A DNA stretch of 64,000 nucleotides from positions 620,001 through 684,000 of the forward strand of contig JAPYXD010000466.1 of NCBI GenBank assembly GCA_030998225.1, written 5' to 3'. Numbering within the stretch: position 1 is the stretch's first letter; each line of letters starts with the position of its first letter. The notes beneath the pieces were generated by a model that saw only the letters and a list, made by a program, of their open reading frames with translations, ran no database searches and was not told the DNA's origin. This stretch comes from Diplolepis rosae (taxonomy: Eukaryota; Arthropoda; Insecta; Hymenoptera; Diplolepididae). This document shows, in pieces, positions 1-10,854 of the stretch. The position numbers and the translations under genes are program-made.

Positions 1-152
1 GAAGAGTAATAAAACATGCTGTTCTTAAAACTAACAATCATAATTCATTTAAGAGAAGAATGTTGGAAATTCTTGTTATTTTAAGATTTTCGAAACACAA
101 TGCAATAGTATATTACGTGCCTAGGCGCACAATGAGGGTTATTGCGTGACGA

Positions 153-277
153 GCGACAATGCTCGCAGGAGATTGAAGCCAAGTCGTAGTCGAGACGTAG
201 CTGAGGCAAAGCCAAGACGAAGCCGAGACAAAGCCGAGACGAAGCCGAGGCGCGATCAGTCCTGCGAGCATTGTCGC
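153..277. repeat. Inverted-repeat cassette around a short tandem repeat
   Basis: An 18-bp arm at 153-170 (GCGACAATGCTCGCAGGA) is repeated as its exact reverse complement at 260-277. The 89-bp spacer is a degenerate tandem repeat of about 12 bp built on AAGCCGAGACGA. The open reading frame across it is rich in Arg and Lys only because of this repeat, and I do not regard it as a gene. No target duplication was found. Confidence 0.7.
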
Positions 278-330
278 GAGTCTCGTAATTTCACGTATTC
301 TATTTTATGTGACTTCGGTGCGTATACGAG

Positions 331-655
331 TTTTTATGCGTACACTCGAATCTAATCTAGTATTGTAGTTGTTTGCGGCGCTAGTCATTACACTAGTCCC
401 GGCCATATTGATTTTATCGATCTTGTGTAGTAGTAATGGATTTTAATAGACACATGCGCAGTTCAAATGTACAAGGCTTTGCCAGTAAGGTGCTAACGCT
501 GTACGAAGAAGAAGAAGATTGTGCTCCGTTTCATGGCTATAGGCGCATGCGCAGTTCAATTTTTACATTTCATTCCTCTGTAGCGCAATATACTACATTG
601 CGCTACTGTTAACTGTAGCGAAAAAACGAGTTTGCGCGCCGGTGGCACATAAAGT
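331..655 (+). repeat. Dispersed repeat, copy 1 (inverted copy near 31.5 kb)
   Basis: The segment contains GCGGCGCTAGT near 375, a run of GAA triplets near 507 and a stretch reading CATTTCATTCCTCTGTAGCG near 567. All of these recur in reverse complement and in the same order at 31468-31730. No coding potential was seen. It may be a terminal or promoter portion of a transposon, because the GCGGCGCTAGT motif also lies upstream of transposase remnants at 13.9 and 16.3 kb. Confidence 0.65.
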
Positions 656-1700
656 ATTTTTCGTGACTAGTCGAGGCGTAATTTTATTTATTTAAGATTT
701 ATGTTCTGAATACTCTAAAATTTTGAGCGAATAAAGTCCAAGTTACTGGATTGAAAAGTAAGATTAGGGTGCATTTTAAATCACAACTAAATCATCCGCT
801 TTAGCAAACACGAACATTCTCACAAGAGTGCAATACTAAAGCGTTAGGTCTGTTGCACGTGACCAGTTTTACAGAGAAATTTTATTTTCTAATGTAAGAA
901 ACGTTTCTGTGGTGAAGTATTCGGACGTCGGAACGGCATTACTAAAACAGTAGGAAATATCGATAAATGGCAGCAATAATTCGGTGGTTCTGAAGTTTGC
1001 GTCGATTGTAGAGTAGAGAAAAAAAATTATAAAGAGGATAGACGATAAAAAGTGAAGGTGGCATGCCCTGCAATAAATGATCACCCTTCTTTCTTGACTG
1101 TGGCTATACTCGGTGGGCCGATAAATACAGGTTCATCCGTTTCAGGGTGTAGAAGCAGCGCTCGCCAACGAATTATAGGCGTTTTAAAAATATTGTCCCA
1201 TTACTTATTCAAGGGACGGCTAAGGTATTGCTTTCCAATAGTATCCTTCGATCACAATTTCTCCATCCTCTGTATTATTGATGCTCAACTCGGACCGAAA
1301 ACTAAGATAAGGGGTCGCTTATTTTTTTTTACATCAACTTTTCGACTTTAGATTGCATGATTAACGAGAAGAAGCTGATTGTCGAGCTTGCCTACATACT
1401 TACTCATTCTTATAAATTGGGATGGGCTAAACAAAAAGTACATTTTAGTATTCTAATTTAATATATATTTCCGTTTATCAGAATGTGTGAAAAATTAAAG
1501 TACTTTATTTTCCTCAAATTTTATTAAATGTTTGAAATCTAAAGGATAATCTGTTATTTGTGTACTAATAATATTAATAATAATAGTAAACAGGACTAAA
1601 ATAAAATAAAAAGAATAAAAAGATTTGAAAATTTTGGAAGAGCAACAATAAGGAACGACGGATGAATTGCAAATATGGAAACATACATTTTTTATGAAAA
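656..1700. other. AT-rich sequence without recognised feature
   Basis: Short frames of 71 and 99 codons occur on opposite strands around 869-1351 but neither resembles a known family, and no splice signals join them convincingly. I see nothing else here. Confidence 0.4.
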
Positions 1701-1714
1701 AACTAGATTCGCGA

Positions 1715-2065
1715 TATTGAAACTATTAAACTATTCAAAACCATTATAAACTATATAGAGACTATAAAAAACTATACAAAAACTGTTCAGATACTGTTCA
1801 AACTATTAAAAATTATTTGAGAAATGTACAAAAAACTACACAAACCATTCAAACTGTTGAAAAACCGTCTATCTCGGAAAAAACGTGCAGTTAGAAAACT
1901 GTTGAAACTGTAATAAACATTTACGAATTGCACAGAATCTATACCAACTATTCGGAGACTATTCAAGCTATAAAAACTATTGAAACGATTTAAGAATTAT
2001 ACAGAAATTACACAAAAACATTCAAAGCTGTTTTATAATGATATAGAAAATACAACAAAACTGTT
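1715..2065. repeat. Degenerate short tandem repeat
   Basis: The segment is made of many imperfect 13-16 bp units around AAACTATTCAAACTAT, with variants such as ACTGTTCAAACTATT. It ends where the family B hairpin core begins at about 2071. Confidence 0.6.
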
Positions 2066-2070
2066 CCAAA

Positions 2071-2148
2071 CACTGATGAGGACTCCAATCAGAGTCGAAA
2101 CGTTTGAAAATATGAAAACTTGAGTTTACATTTTTCTGGGCCCAAAAG
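2071..2148 (+). repeat. Family B fragment with hairpin core
   Basis: Begins CACTGATGAGGACTCC and continues through AGAGTCGAAACGTTTG to TCTGGGCCCAAAAGC. This is the same order as the ends of the foldback at 50995-51978. The stem GACTC/GAGTC closes a 6-nt loop. This copy is an isolated end, without the rest of the element. Confidence 0.7.
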
Positions 2149-2176
2149 CAAACTAAGTACACCAAAATATTCAAAT

Positions 2177-2177
<1 letters not shown>

Positions 2178-2261
<84 letters not shown>

Positions 2262-2262
2262 T
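2178..2262. repeat. (AAT)n microsatellite, left
   Basis: An uninterrupted AAT trinucleotide tract. It produces long poly-Ile or poly-Tyr readings on the other strand, which are artefacts. It abuts the inverted SINE fragments at 2263. Confidence 0.95.
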
Positions 2263-2419
2263 TTAAAGCATTTGAATATCTTTCTGTGTAAAAAAAGACG
2301 CTTTTGACTGCGCTGGGATTCGAGCCCAGGTCTTTCGATTGTCGAATCCCAGCGCAGTCGAAAGCGTCTTTTTTTCCACGGAAAGATTTTCAAATTCTTT
2401 AAATATTGAATTCATTTGC

Positions 2420-2420
<1 letters not shown>
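2263..2420. repeat. Two SINE 3' fragments, head to head
   Basis: The arms 2306-2323 and 2342-2359 are exact reverse complements (GACTGCGCTGGGATTCGA). On the minus strand the first fragment reads as a tRNA T-arm: stem CTGGG, loop CTCGAAT, stem CCCAG. It is followed by an acceptor-like CGCAGTC and a poly-A-like run. The same unit occurs at 50567-50660, and a fuller tRNA-like relative lies at 54699-54770. The pair is bracketed by (AAT)n tracts, which suggests AAT is the SINE tail. Confidence 0.7.

Positions 2421-2490
<70 letters not shown>
2421..2490. repeat. (AAT)n microsatellite, right
   Basis: A second uninterrupted AAT tract flanking the other side of the head-to-head SINE fragments. It is probably the tail of the second fragment or a duplicated tail. 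Confidence 0.95.
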
Positions 2491-2624
2491 CAAAGTATAA
2501 TATACAGGTGAAAATTAAATTCAAAATTTACATTAAATACTAGAATTCTTACCCTTAGCGTTTCATAAATGAAGAAAAACCAATTAAAAGTTAATTACTC
2601 TCTAAATCTAAATCAGTTAGAATT

Positions 2625-2850
2625 ATTAATAGTCGTGCGGAAATTCAATTAGGGAGCTGGTCGGGGTCCTGATTTGTTGACCCCACCTAAAGTCATGAGC
2701 TAGCCAGGATAACTAACCAGTCCCCGACCAATTGTGTCAGGCAACATTAGTCGTGTGCTGATCAGTTATCTCTATTTATCCTAGTCGGGATGTAGTCGGG
2801 GGATGACCATTCTGACCCACTTATTCTTGTTACGATTAAGTCAGGTACTA
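2625..2850. other. GC-richer patch with GTCGGGG motifs
   Basis: Contains GGTCGGGGTCC, AGTCCCCGACC and AGTCGGGGGATG within 200 bp of otherwise AT-rich DNA. The motifs resemble GTCGGGGCCCCG in the family E palindrome, but the order is not conserved. It may be an eroded foldback. Confidence 0.3.
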
Positions 2851-3033
2851 ATACTATTATTATTATTTTAATACAATATTATATATGAGTGTATATATTG
2901 ACAAATCGCACAAGAACAATAGAATAGTTTCACTGTTAAAAAAACTCATCTGCAAAATTCAAAACGTAAATAGTTTTACCGATAAACGATTTCTTTTCAC
3001 TGAAAAAGAAATCCTTTAAAAGCATATGTTATA

Positions 3034-4049
3034 TTGGATCTATAACCTAATTCGTGCTGCTTTTTTTCAAAATTTGAACGTTTATTTAAGAAAAACATGT
3101 ACAATAGTATTATTCAAAGTATTTATAATAATAATAATAATAATAGTAATAATAATATAAAATTTATAATTATATTAGTGAGGGCGTTCTGCATCGACCT
3201 GAACAAATGGTAGTCAGAAGGAGCAAGGTCTGGGCTATAAGGCGGGTAGTGTAAAACTTCTCATCCACTGTTTTCCAAATAGTTCTTAACCGGAATAACA
3301 ACATGGGGCCGAGCGTTGTCACGATAGAAAATGATTGCCTTCTGATCCCACCAAATACAGAGCATTACCTTCGCGCCATGGATATTCGGCTTTGCCGTTG
3401 ATTTGGCTGGTTGGCCGGGTTTTACATATGATTTTTTGACTCCTTTTTGTGGCCTTCCAGCAGCATTTCGGACATGCAAAACCGCCTTTCAACGTCTCTC
3501 GGCTTGAGTTCACGTGGAACCCAATTTCCTTGCTTTTGAATGTATCCGGCTGATTTTAAACGTTTTTGAATGGCTGCTTAAGTGACTCCCAAAGATTCTG
3601 CGAGCTCTTCTTGTGTTTGGCAACAATCTTCATCGAGTAATGCTTCTAGTTCTTCATCTTCAAACTTTTTTGGCTGCCCAGGACGTTCTTCGTCTTCAAA
3701 GCCAAAATCACCACTTTTAAATCGTGCAAACCACTTTTGGCATGTTCGCTCAGCTAGAGTATGTTCACCATAAACTTCCACCAAAATACGATGACTTTCG
3801 GCAGCAGTTTTCTTCATATTAAAGTAATGAAGAAGAACTCCCCGCAAAAACACTTTTTTAGGCACAAAGTTTGGCATATTTGAGTGAAAAAAAATTATTG
3901 TTGTTTACGCTTAAAATGAATGACATATACTGAAAAAGACGCACAATGACAGTAGCTTTCCAACGCATGTTCGGAATATTGGAACGATGGAATAATAATC
4001 ACGTTACGCCATCTCTTAGCAAACCGCACGAATTAAGTTATAGATCCAA
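3034..4049 (-). mobile_element. Decayed mariner-family transposon
   Basis: Terminal inverted repeats at 3034-3057 (TTGGATCTATAACCTAATTC...) and 4026-4049 are near-perfect reverse complements. Both are followed outwards by TA, the expected Tc1/mariner target. The interior carries a minus-strand transposase remnant at 3180-3877. At about 1.0 kb it is shorter than a typical 1.3-kb mariner, in line with internal deletions. The 4-kb end also carries a short plus-strand frame of no significance. Confidence 0.9.
3180..3877 (-). pseudogene. mariner transposase pseudogene
   Basis: The first 99 codons (3877 down to 3578) match the mariner N-terminal helix-turn-helix region: a conserved start, then AERTCQKWFARFKSGDF and a DEERPGQPKKF linker. 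A stop replaces a residue after LGVT. The frame resumes with QKRLKSAGYIQKQGNWVPREL, giving the WVPREL motif. The region expected to hold the first catalytic Asp is deleted. The sequence then continues through SYVKPGQPAKST and VMLCIWWDQK, is deleted again, and resumes at YRDNARPHV, which keeps the second Asp. It ends with YSPDLAPSDYHLF, which holds the third Asp. At least two deletions, one stop and frame changes make it inactive. The sequence is closest in style to the mauritiana/mellifera group, which is an impression only. Confidence 0.9.
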
Positions 4050-4053
4050 TATA

Positions 4054-4640
4054 TTTTCACTATATGGGGCAAAATTCGTCAAGTGTACCCACCTAAAAAC
4101 TTTTGTCTCCGATTTCCCTGAAAGTTTGCGAAATTATTGTCCTAGTGAACCTCTTTTAATTCCCCTAAGAGAATGTCTCTAGTACGACGGGTTGTCAGTA
4201 TACAGGGGCTCGAATTTTCAACCTTTTACCGCGCACGCTGATACTCAATTAACCATAACTTCTACAAAAGTTATCCAAATTAATTTTTTTATGGAGGTCT
4301 TGGAAACTTTTTTTCATCAGCTTTACGCTGAAAGCAATGGTTTTAGATTTAAAAAATTATTTGAACTTTATTTCTTAATTTTAAACATATTTTTGAGTTT
4401 TTCTCTAAGTGCGGTCGTTAATTTTCTTTCCAAAATTATGTTTTAAAAAAAGCTTGATTTTTCCCCTTTAAAATGAGCCATGGTCGAAAGTGGGGGGAAA
4501 GAAATTGGTGGAGATATATAACACTCCTTGCGCGCGGCTTCTGCCTCGCGAGCGCCCATGCTTCAAATTCAGAATGTACGGTTTCTAGTCGACTACAAAC
4601 TGAATTTTTTAACCAAATAATTATTATCGTTATAAATTAT
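4054..4640. other. AT-rich sequence, no recognised gene
   Basis: Frames of 78 and 84 codons occur but show no recognisable motif. A GC-richer patch near 4510-4560 (TTGCGCGCGGCTTCTGCC) stands out, without a partner that I could find. Confidence 0.3.
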
Positions 4641-4642
4641 TA

Positions 4643-5200
4643 ATTGTGCTATGTTTTGGACAACGAAATATGATTTATAAATTTTTTATTAACAATTAAG
4701 ACCAAAAAATCACATTTTTTTTAGTTTTTTGTTTATAACATTAAAGGTAATTATCCAATCTTAGTGATATTAATTAAAAAGTCGTAGAAAATTGAATTGC
4801 GAACAAAATGAGCCCCCGTTCGATCTGATTGGATAATTAGAAGCGGGGAAAATTTGGAAAAACCAGAAAATTTAGCTTTTGTTAAACAAATTAATATCTC
4901 AGTTAATTTTCAACTTTTTAGGTTGAGGTTTGGTGGAAAAGTAGCAGACTTTACGCTCTTCAAATGTATAAAAAACGGACACCTTAAGATAATACGTTTT
5001 CGCGCTATTGACACTTTAATTTATTTAATGGGTTAATTGCAAAATGTCTGCTTGCCGCAGAGGTGGTCTGATTTTTATTTTGAAAACGACTTTTAAAAAT
5101 GTAAATCAAGCACAACAGAACGTAAAAGTGCGATTTTTTGGTCTTAAATGTTAATAAAAAATTTATAAATCATATTTCGTTGCCCAAAACATGACACAAT
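4643..5200. mobile_element. TIR element of 0.56 kb
   Basis: The left arm at 4643-4718 and the right arm at 5127-5200 are near-identical reverse complements over about 75 bp, starting ATTGTGCTATGTTTTGGACA and including TTGGTCTTAA. The interior has no recognisable coding sequence. The target duplication is unclear. Confidence 0.75.
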
Positions 5201-5279
5201 TACTCCATGAACAACCTTTCTTCTGATGGCGCAGTCGGTTTTCTGAAATAAATAATGTCCTAACAAATTCCCTGTTGCT

Positions 5280-6035
5280 TAGACTAATGTTTCTATTCGC
5301 TCGCAAGTTTGAGCGCGCCTAGGGCGCGCTCGGTCTTGTGCTCTTCGCATACATTTAAGTTTATTCCTAATAATTTAATACTGAAGATCAAACCAATTTT
5401 ATAATATTAAAGATGATGTAAATTACTCATGTTCTCAAATTCACTAAATTTCTTATTCAGTTTAAGTGAAATTATATGTTTTTTCATAAACTGTGTAATA
5501 CAAAACTTGTACATCTTTTTGAAACGAACAACTTTGTATTCTTACGTTTTTTTCGTATTTCACATATTATTGTTAAAAAATTGAATTTTGGATTTTCAAT
5601 ATTTTTTTTTAAATTACAAAGAAAAATATGCATCTTATGAAAAAATATTACGATTCAAATTTGTAGTTCCTTATGTAGAAAATAATATTGTATCATAACG
5701 TTTTTTCGTATCTCGTATAATTTAACTGGAAAATGAAATTTTGATATTGACTTTTTTCGAATTTGAATATGCTGTAACATTTCTAATTTTGATTTAATCA
5801 AAAAATGTTATCAGGATAATTTTTAGAGATTTATGAGCAGTATCTAAAACCAGTATTGAAATTTTTGATTTTTTCAAAAAGTTATTTTCAAAAACACAAA
5901 TTTCAAAATCCCTCAATTTTGATTGGATGTGGCTGGTTAACGAACTTGTCCTTAATTTTTCGGCTCCGATAAAGTGTGCCAAAGCTTAATTCAATCTGAT
6001 AATTCTATCGAGAGTTATGCCGCACACGACCTACT

Positions 6036-6066
<31 letters not shown>

Positions 6067-6175
6067 CTTTTGTAAAATCCGTTTTTTCTGACTCAGGGGG
6101 TCTCAAAACGTAAAGATTTGATGAAAATTTCGAGTCATTTTTCTCATAAAACCAATAACTTCTCATATGATGAGA
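5280..6175 (+). repeat. Family A repeat, copy 1
   Basis: One of at least four copies. Order: GC-rich block with GAGCGCGCC (5296-5345), an AT-rich body, a (CAGA)n microsatellite at 6036-6066, then CTCAGGGGGTCTCAAAACG and an end reading GAGAATGTAAAAA. A 62-codon minus-strand frame at 5794-5982 recurs in copy 2, but the repeat shows no transposase or RT. It is probably a non-autonomous element. The superfamily is unknown to me. Confidence 0.8.
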
Positions 6176-6869
6176 ATGTAAAAATATATCGTTTAAAAAA
6201 TTACACTTCTTTTTTACACAGTTATGAAAATATCCACCTAAAATGAATATCTGATAAATTTTTAAAAATTTTGGAATTATTTGAACACTTAAAAAATTAT
6301 TTTCTAGTGAAATAAAAAGTCAATAAATGTTTAAAATTTCAAAACAAAATATCGATTTTAAAATTTTCTATTTTCTTAGATTCACTGCTGTGATTAGAAC
6401 ATTATGTGGAGAATATTTTATATAATGATATTATTATACATGAGATTCAAGTTTAAAAAATAAAGGGTTTGAATTTTTGAACATTGCATATTGCAGCTGA
6501 CAGCGTGAAATCTAAGCGAGGAAGTGAGAGCACACAGACAAGCCGAGTTCAGTTGTGTGGGGATCCACACGGGTCAGTGGTGGCGGCCGAAAACTCCTAT
6601 CCACGATCTACAAAACCGACTCGAGTCTTGAAACAGTTAGTATATGAGGCAACGTTGAATTGTACACTTGATGACTGTAAGTGAAATAACGAGATGTCAC
6701 AACGCTGTGAAAGAATGGAATGCCTAAAACTACAGCTGAGAATGAATCAAAACCCATAGAATCTGTACAAAAAATGTAATAATATGTTATGATTATATGA
6801 AAACAAAGAAATTTAAATTCATATCTACAATATTATAAAATAGATTTCAATTATTTCTTGTAATTTGAT
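6176..6869. other. AT-rich sequence with one short frame
   Basis: A 66-codon frame at 6484-6684 lies in a GC-richer patch ending in GACTGTAAGTGAAATAACG, where GTAAGT could be a splice donor. I recognise no domain and find no partner exon. Confidence 0.25.
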
Positions 6870-7199
6870 ACAGAAATTCAAGTCAATTTTATAATAGCGT
6901 GAATGTGAAGAAAATTTTCTCAAAGTTACTAAATTTGTTATTTATTTCAAATTAAAAAAAATCTAATTTACCTAAAGCTCTATCAGCTTAAAGAAATACA
7001 TTCTCCTCGCGACAAATCGCGCTTCGCGCTCGGATTTTTAAAATAAAAACGAAAAATATAGATCTCTTAGACAAACGTTCAAATTGAAATTTATAGATCT
7101 TTTTGTAGTAAAAATGTTTTCATTGGAACCTTTTTTTCTATGTCGTATAATTTAACTGCAAAATGGAATTTGGATATTACCTTTTTCCTAGTTTAAAGC
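6870..7199 (+). repeat. Diverged family A fragment
   Basis: Shares the family A order: CAATTTTATAAT, TCACTAAATTT-like text, AAAGCTCTATCAGC (others have AAGGCTCTATCGGC), then CGCGCTTCGCGCTCGG at 7014-7030. It is clearly older or more diverged than the other copies. Confidence 0.6.
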
Positions 7200-7870
7200 A
7201 TCGAGCTTAGTGTGAATGTACAAAGTTTTTACTCAGATTTTTGGGCATTTGGGGTTGAAAACGACGAACATCCCCGCGAGGTATGGGGATGAAAATTTTT
7301 TCGTGAGTAATTGGCACTAAACTCTACGTAATTCAGTTCTATATTTTTAAGTATCGAGCTTAGTTTGAATGCATACACGGAAAAAACAGTATAGCTGTTC
7401 GACCTATACCGGTATAAAGTGTCTCGACCCATGCGGTATAGGTGAGACAACTATACTGGTTTGCCGCGCGACCTATACATTGCTTCGCATGCACGCGACT
7501 CTAACCTCGAAATGAGAAATAAGTGTCATTTTTTCGAGGCATTTTTTTCTCTTAGCTATACTGTTTTTTCAGTGCACATTTTTTATTCACATTTTTAGGC
7601 TTTTGGGGTAGAAAAAGTCAAACATCCCCGCTAGGTATAGAGATGAAAGTTTTCTCCTGAGTAACTGACACTATATGCTACAATATCCACTTCTAAAATT
7701 TTAGGTATCGAGCATAGATTGATTTTCCAAATTTTTTATTCACATTTTTTGGCATTTGGGCTTAAAAACGACAAATATACCCGCTAGGTATGGGGATGAA
7801 AATTTTTTTTCTAGGCAATTGGCACTAAATCCTACAATATCCAGTTCGGTTTTTTTTATGATTTTCGATA
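7200..7870. repeat. Three-unit tandem repeat, about 145 bp per unit
   Basis: Each unit contains TCGAGC(T/A)TAG, a GGCATTTGGG-like string, CATCCCCGC(G/T)AGGTAT, GGGATGAAAA and GGCACTAAA. Units start near 7200, 7577 and 7706. The spacing between the first and second is expanded by a hairpin element at 7375-7574. Confidence 0.75.
7375..7574. mobile_element. Hairpin MITE of 0.2 kb
   Basis: The ends ACACGGAAAAAACAGTATAG and its approximate complement at 7554-7574 (AGCTATACTGTTTTTTCAGTG) form imperfect TIRs. Inside is a second hairpin around GACCTATACCGGTATA. It interrupts the tandem array. Confidence 0.6.
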
Positions 7871-9403
7871 TTTAGGGGATGAAATGCATGCGGAAGGGTT
7901 GTTTTCGTGCTATATTGCTATTTAGACTCGATTAAAATAGACTTACAACCTTTTTTTCAAATATTGGACTTTTTCTTTTTCGTTGCTATAGCAACGTTCT
8001 GAACTTCACTTACCTACTATCAAGGCCTTTGTAGGTAAGTTTTGTGAAACAAAATTTTGACCTGATACTTATAATTACATTTAAGATAATGAAGTCGACG
8101 AAGAAGCATTTTTGTTGTTAGATGAAATAGAAATTATACGTCTTATTGCTGAATCAGGACCTAGAATGAAGTTCATGAAAAACTTCCGTACATATCTTCA
8201 ACCGGTTTTATGAAAAAACAATTAAATCTTAAGGGTTGCAAGGAATTACACTCTCTTGAAATGAATTTATACTAAAAATAGAACCTAATTTAAATTAATA
8301 TATTTCATAAGTTATTAATTGTATTTGAACGTTTGACCAAGCTTATATATAAAATTGAAAATACACACGTGTATAATAAATTGTTTTCAAGAAAAAGAGT
8401 TTGGACCATATTGAGGATACAGATTTACGAGGAAGTTGTGAGCCTTTCATTATTGCCAACTCATCCGCTCAGGCAATATACAGTGATAGCTGTAAGTTTT
8501 TACATAATTTGTTTATTTATTCGCATACATTTTTTTTAAAAATAATATTGAAGATATAATTAACCTTACTTTCTGTTCTTAAATAGGGATTCAGGCACCA
8601 ATTTCAGATGAAGATGGTTTTTTAATTTTTTTAAAAAATGTATAGGAAAATGATTCTTCTTTGGATGATGATACTCTTGCCAAAGAAATAGCCAAAGATG
8701 AAAACAAAGAACACGCCTCTGATAAAAGTTATAACAAAATCTCTGATAATTTGAACAATTTCAACAACAAAAAATAGTTAAACGACAAACTGGCTTGTCA
8801 GCGTCTGATATTGTTATTGAAACGCCTCGACCTAATGTTGTTGAAAAACGCATTTCAACCCCTATCCTCGCGGGAAATACCTCTCGATTTGGAACTATCT
8901 CAGCCAGAGCTCAATTACCTATGTTTCCTGATGTAAGTTTAGAATTTTTTTAACAAAATTGATTACTTTTTTTTAATTAGCTTATCTATAATCCACTAAA
9001 GAAGTTTTTTTTAAATAAACTTCAGTTGTTAGTAAAATTTTGAATCTACTAAATTATTGAAATATATTTTTAGGGTGTAAAAGCCTATCTTGCCACGAAT
9101 GTTCCTGCTGGTCAGCTTGTATTGAAGAGCGGGGACAGTTTGAATGCTAATTCTCGAACAGAATTAGTCAGATGCGCAGTGGACTACCTGTTCCAAAATT
9201 TTTCAAACCGACGATTTTAAGATATGTGTATGCTAAATCAAGTTACATCTTATATAAATTTATTCTCAATTAGATAAAGAAATAAGCTCATTGAAGATTA
9301 TATTTAATGCAATAATATTAATTTTTACAGGGTGAGGAAAGAAACTTTTATCAAAGCCGCTGAGAAAATCGTATTGGCATATCCAAGTGAGCGTGAAGGG
9401 ATA

Positions 9404-10854
9404 AGGTAAAAGCACCAATAGCCGGACAGTACCCAATAGCCAGACAGAGCCATGAATTTTCCTCAAAATTAAAGATTTATGAATCACTTATCGCTATTTT
9501 GGTGTACCGTATATAAACCTCGAAACGTACACTTTAAAAAAGTGAAAAATTTGTTGAATTAGAAATTAAAACTTCGCCAAGAAAAAAAAATTTCTCTACT
9601 GAAGCACAAGACTGGTCGAAATGTAGCGAAATCTGCTCTATAAACTAACTGACACGTTGTCTTTGTTAAGCAAATAACATTTACATTTACCTTCATTTTT
9701 CATTTCAATACGTGTTACACTAAAGTCAAATGCTTTATCTAAACCATAATATTTTTCAAAATTAAAAAGCATTTCCCTTTCATTAAATATTTTAAATCCG
9801 GTTATTAGGTCAATGAATATTCGTTTTGCCTAATAACCGAACGCGTGTCCGGAGTTACATTGCACTGATTTTGTTTTCGCTCTAGTCGCCAGACGAAAAG
9901 TTTATCGCAAAAACGAATGCGAATTTTAAAAAGTACTGTTGATATTTTCAAGAAATGTGATAAGTATTTGATTGTTTCAAATTCATAGAAGATATCAATC
10001 TAATAAAATATTAGGCAAATTACTTTAAACATCTTTTAATTAGTCAAATATGAAATCCAACCTCAATTGACATTTGACGTTTATTTTCTTGTTGATTTTA
10101 CATTGAGAACAATGAAAATATGTATTTCAGAGTGAAATTTCCCCACTTTTTAATCTTTATCAATGATAATTTCCAATAATAATGATAAACTATGGTTAAT
10201 AATTAATAATTTTTTAAAGAAATAATATTTGAACTATGGATTTGCTGAAAATCTGATATTTTGAGCAAGTATTTTCATTTTAAGATATGCATTTTCTGGG
10301 TTTTACGTATTTGGTGTTTTTATTATAGATCATGGAAAAAGTATCAGAAAAAAAGATTAAAAAGCTTTATACCAAAACGGATATTATTAATGCGATTGAG
10401 GATATAAGGCAAAAACGATTGACAATTAGTGCTGCAAGCTCTAAATATAATATATTCCATTTGTAAAATCTTTTCAATATTTTTTTTTTATAAGCGTAGA
10501 CCTAAAAAATGTTTCCGTAAATATTTCCCAGTGTTTTTTCTGCTTAAAAAATATCAAATCCATATCAATCAAATTATAATATACTCTTGTCCGACTATTG
10601 GTGCAGCGCTGTCCGGCTATTGGATCAATTCACTTTACCCGTCCGGCAATTGGCTCCAGAGCATTATTTAATTCAGAGAATTATTAAAATGGATTATTCA
10701 GATTTAACACAACCCTGGACTTTTTGTTATAGTAGGGAGGACACATATATCAAAATAATCGCGGCAGTTCGTGATCCCGCATCACATTTAGAACGATAAA
10801 TACAAAAAATTGAATGACATTTCCTTAGACGTCCGGCTATTGGTGCTTTTACCT
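9404..10854 (+). mobile_element. TA-flanked element with pipsqueak-type HTH (pogo-like)
   Basis: TIRs at 9404-9428 and 10830-10854 are exact over AGGTAAAAGCACCAATAGCC and beyond, and are flanked by TA on both sides. Removing the element joins GGGA-TA-TATTTTG and restores an open frame in the interrupted gene remnant, which confirms the boundaries. Subterminal copies of the TIR core (CCAATAGCCGGAC or its complement) occur near 9431, 9800-9860, 10590, 10608 and 10640. A short HTH exon lies at 10332. The DDE domain is absent, so the element is non-autonomous. Confidence 0.85.
10332..10466 (+). pseudogene. Pipsqueak-type HTH exon
   Basis: Starts at ATG 10332 and reads about 44 codons, with YTKTDIINAIEDIRQKRLTI followed by SAASSKYNI. 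This spacing fits the helix-turn-helix of the pipsqueak/pogo N-terminus: an acidic helix with an AI core, a basic turn and a recognition helix that starts SAAS(S)KY and ends with I. The frame stops after the helix, where CENP-B-like and DDE parts would follow in a full pogo transposase. It probably recognises the subterminal CCAATAGCCGGAC repeats if ever expressed; that is inference. Confidence 0.6.

Noticed and set aside
2178..2493. Poly-Ile and poly-Tyr frames over the AAT tracts
   Set aside because: They are translations of a trinucleotide microsatellite and read into the SINE fragments; there is no gene.
5794..5982. A 62-codon frame conserved among family A copies (also 12016-12204 and, diverged, 20307-20492)
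   Set aside because: The conservation follows from recent copying of the repeat. Copy 3 has changed the N-terminal half by frame differences, there is no start context, and no domain is recognised.
6036..6066. CRISPR-like short repeats (CAGA tracts, 22-bp minisatellite, TGTCC repeats)
   Set aside because: Spacers are absent or degenerate and the genome is eukaryotic; these are microsatellites and minisatellites.
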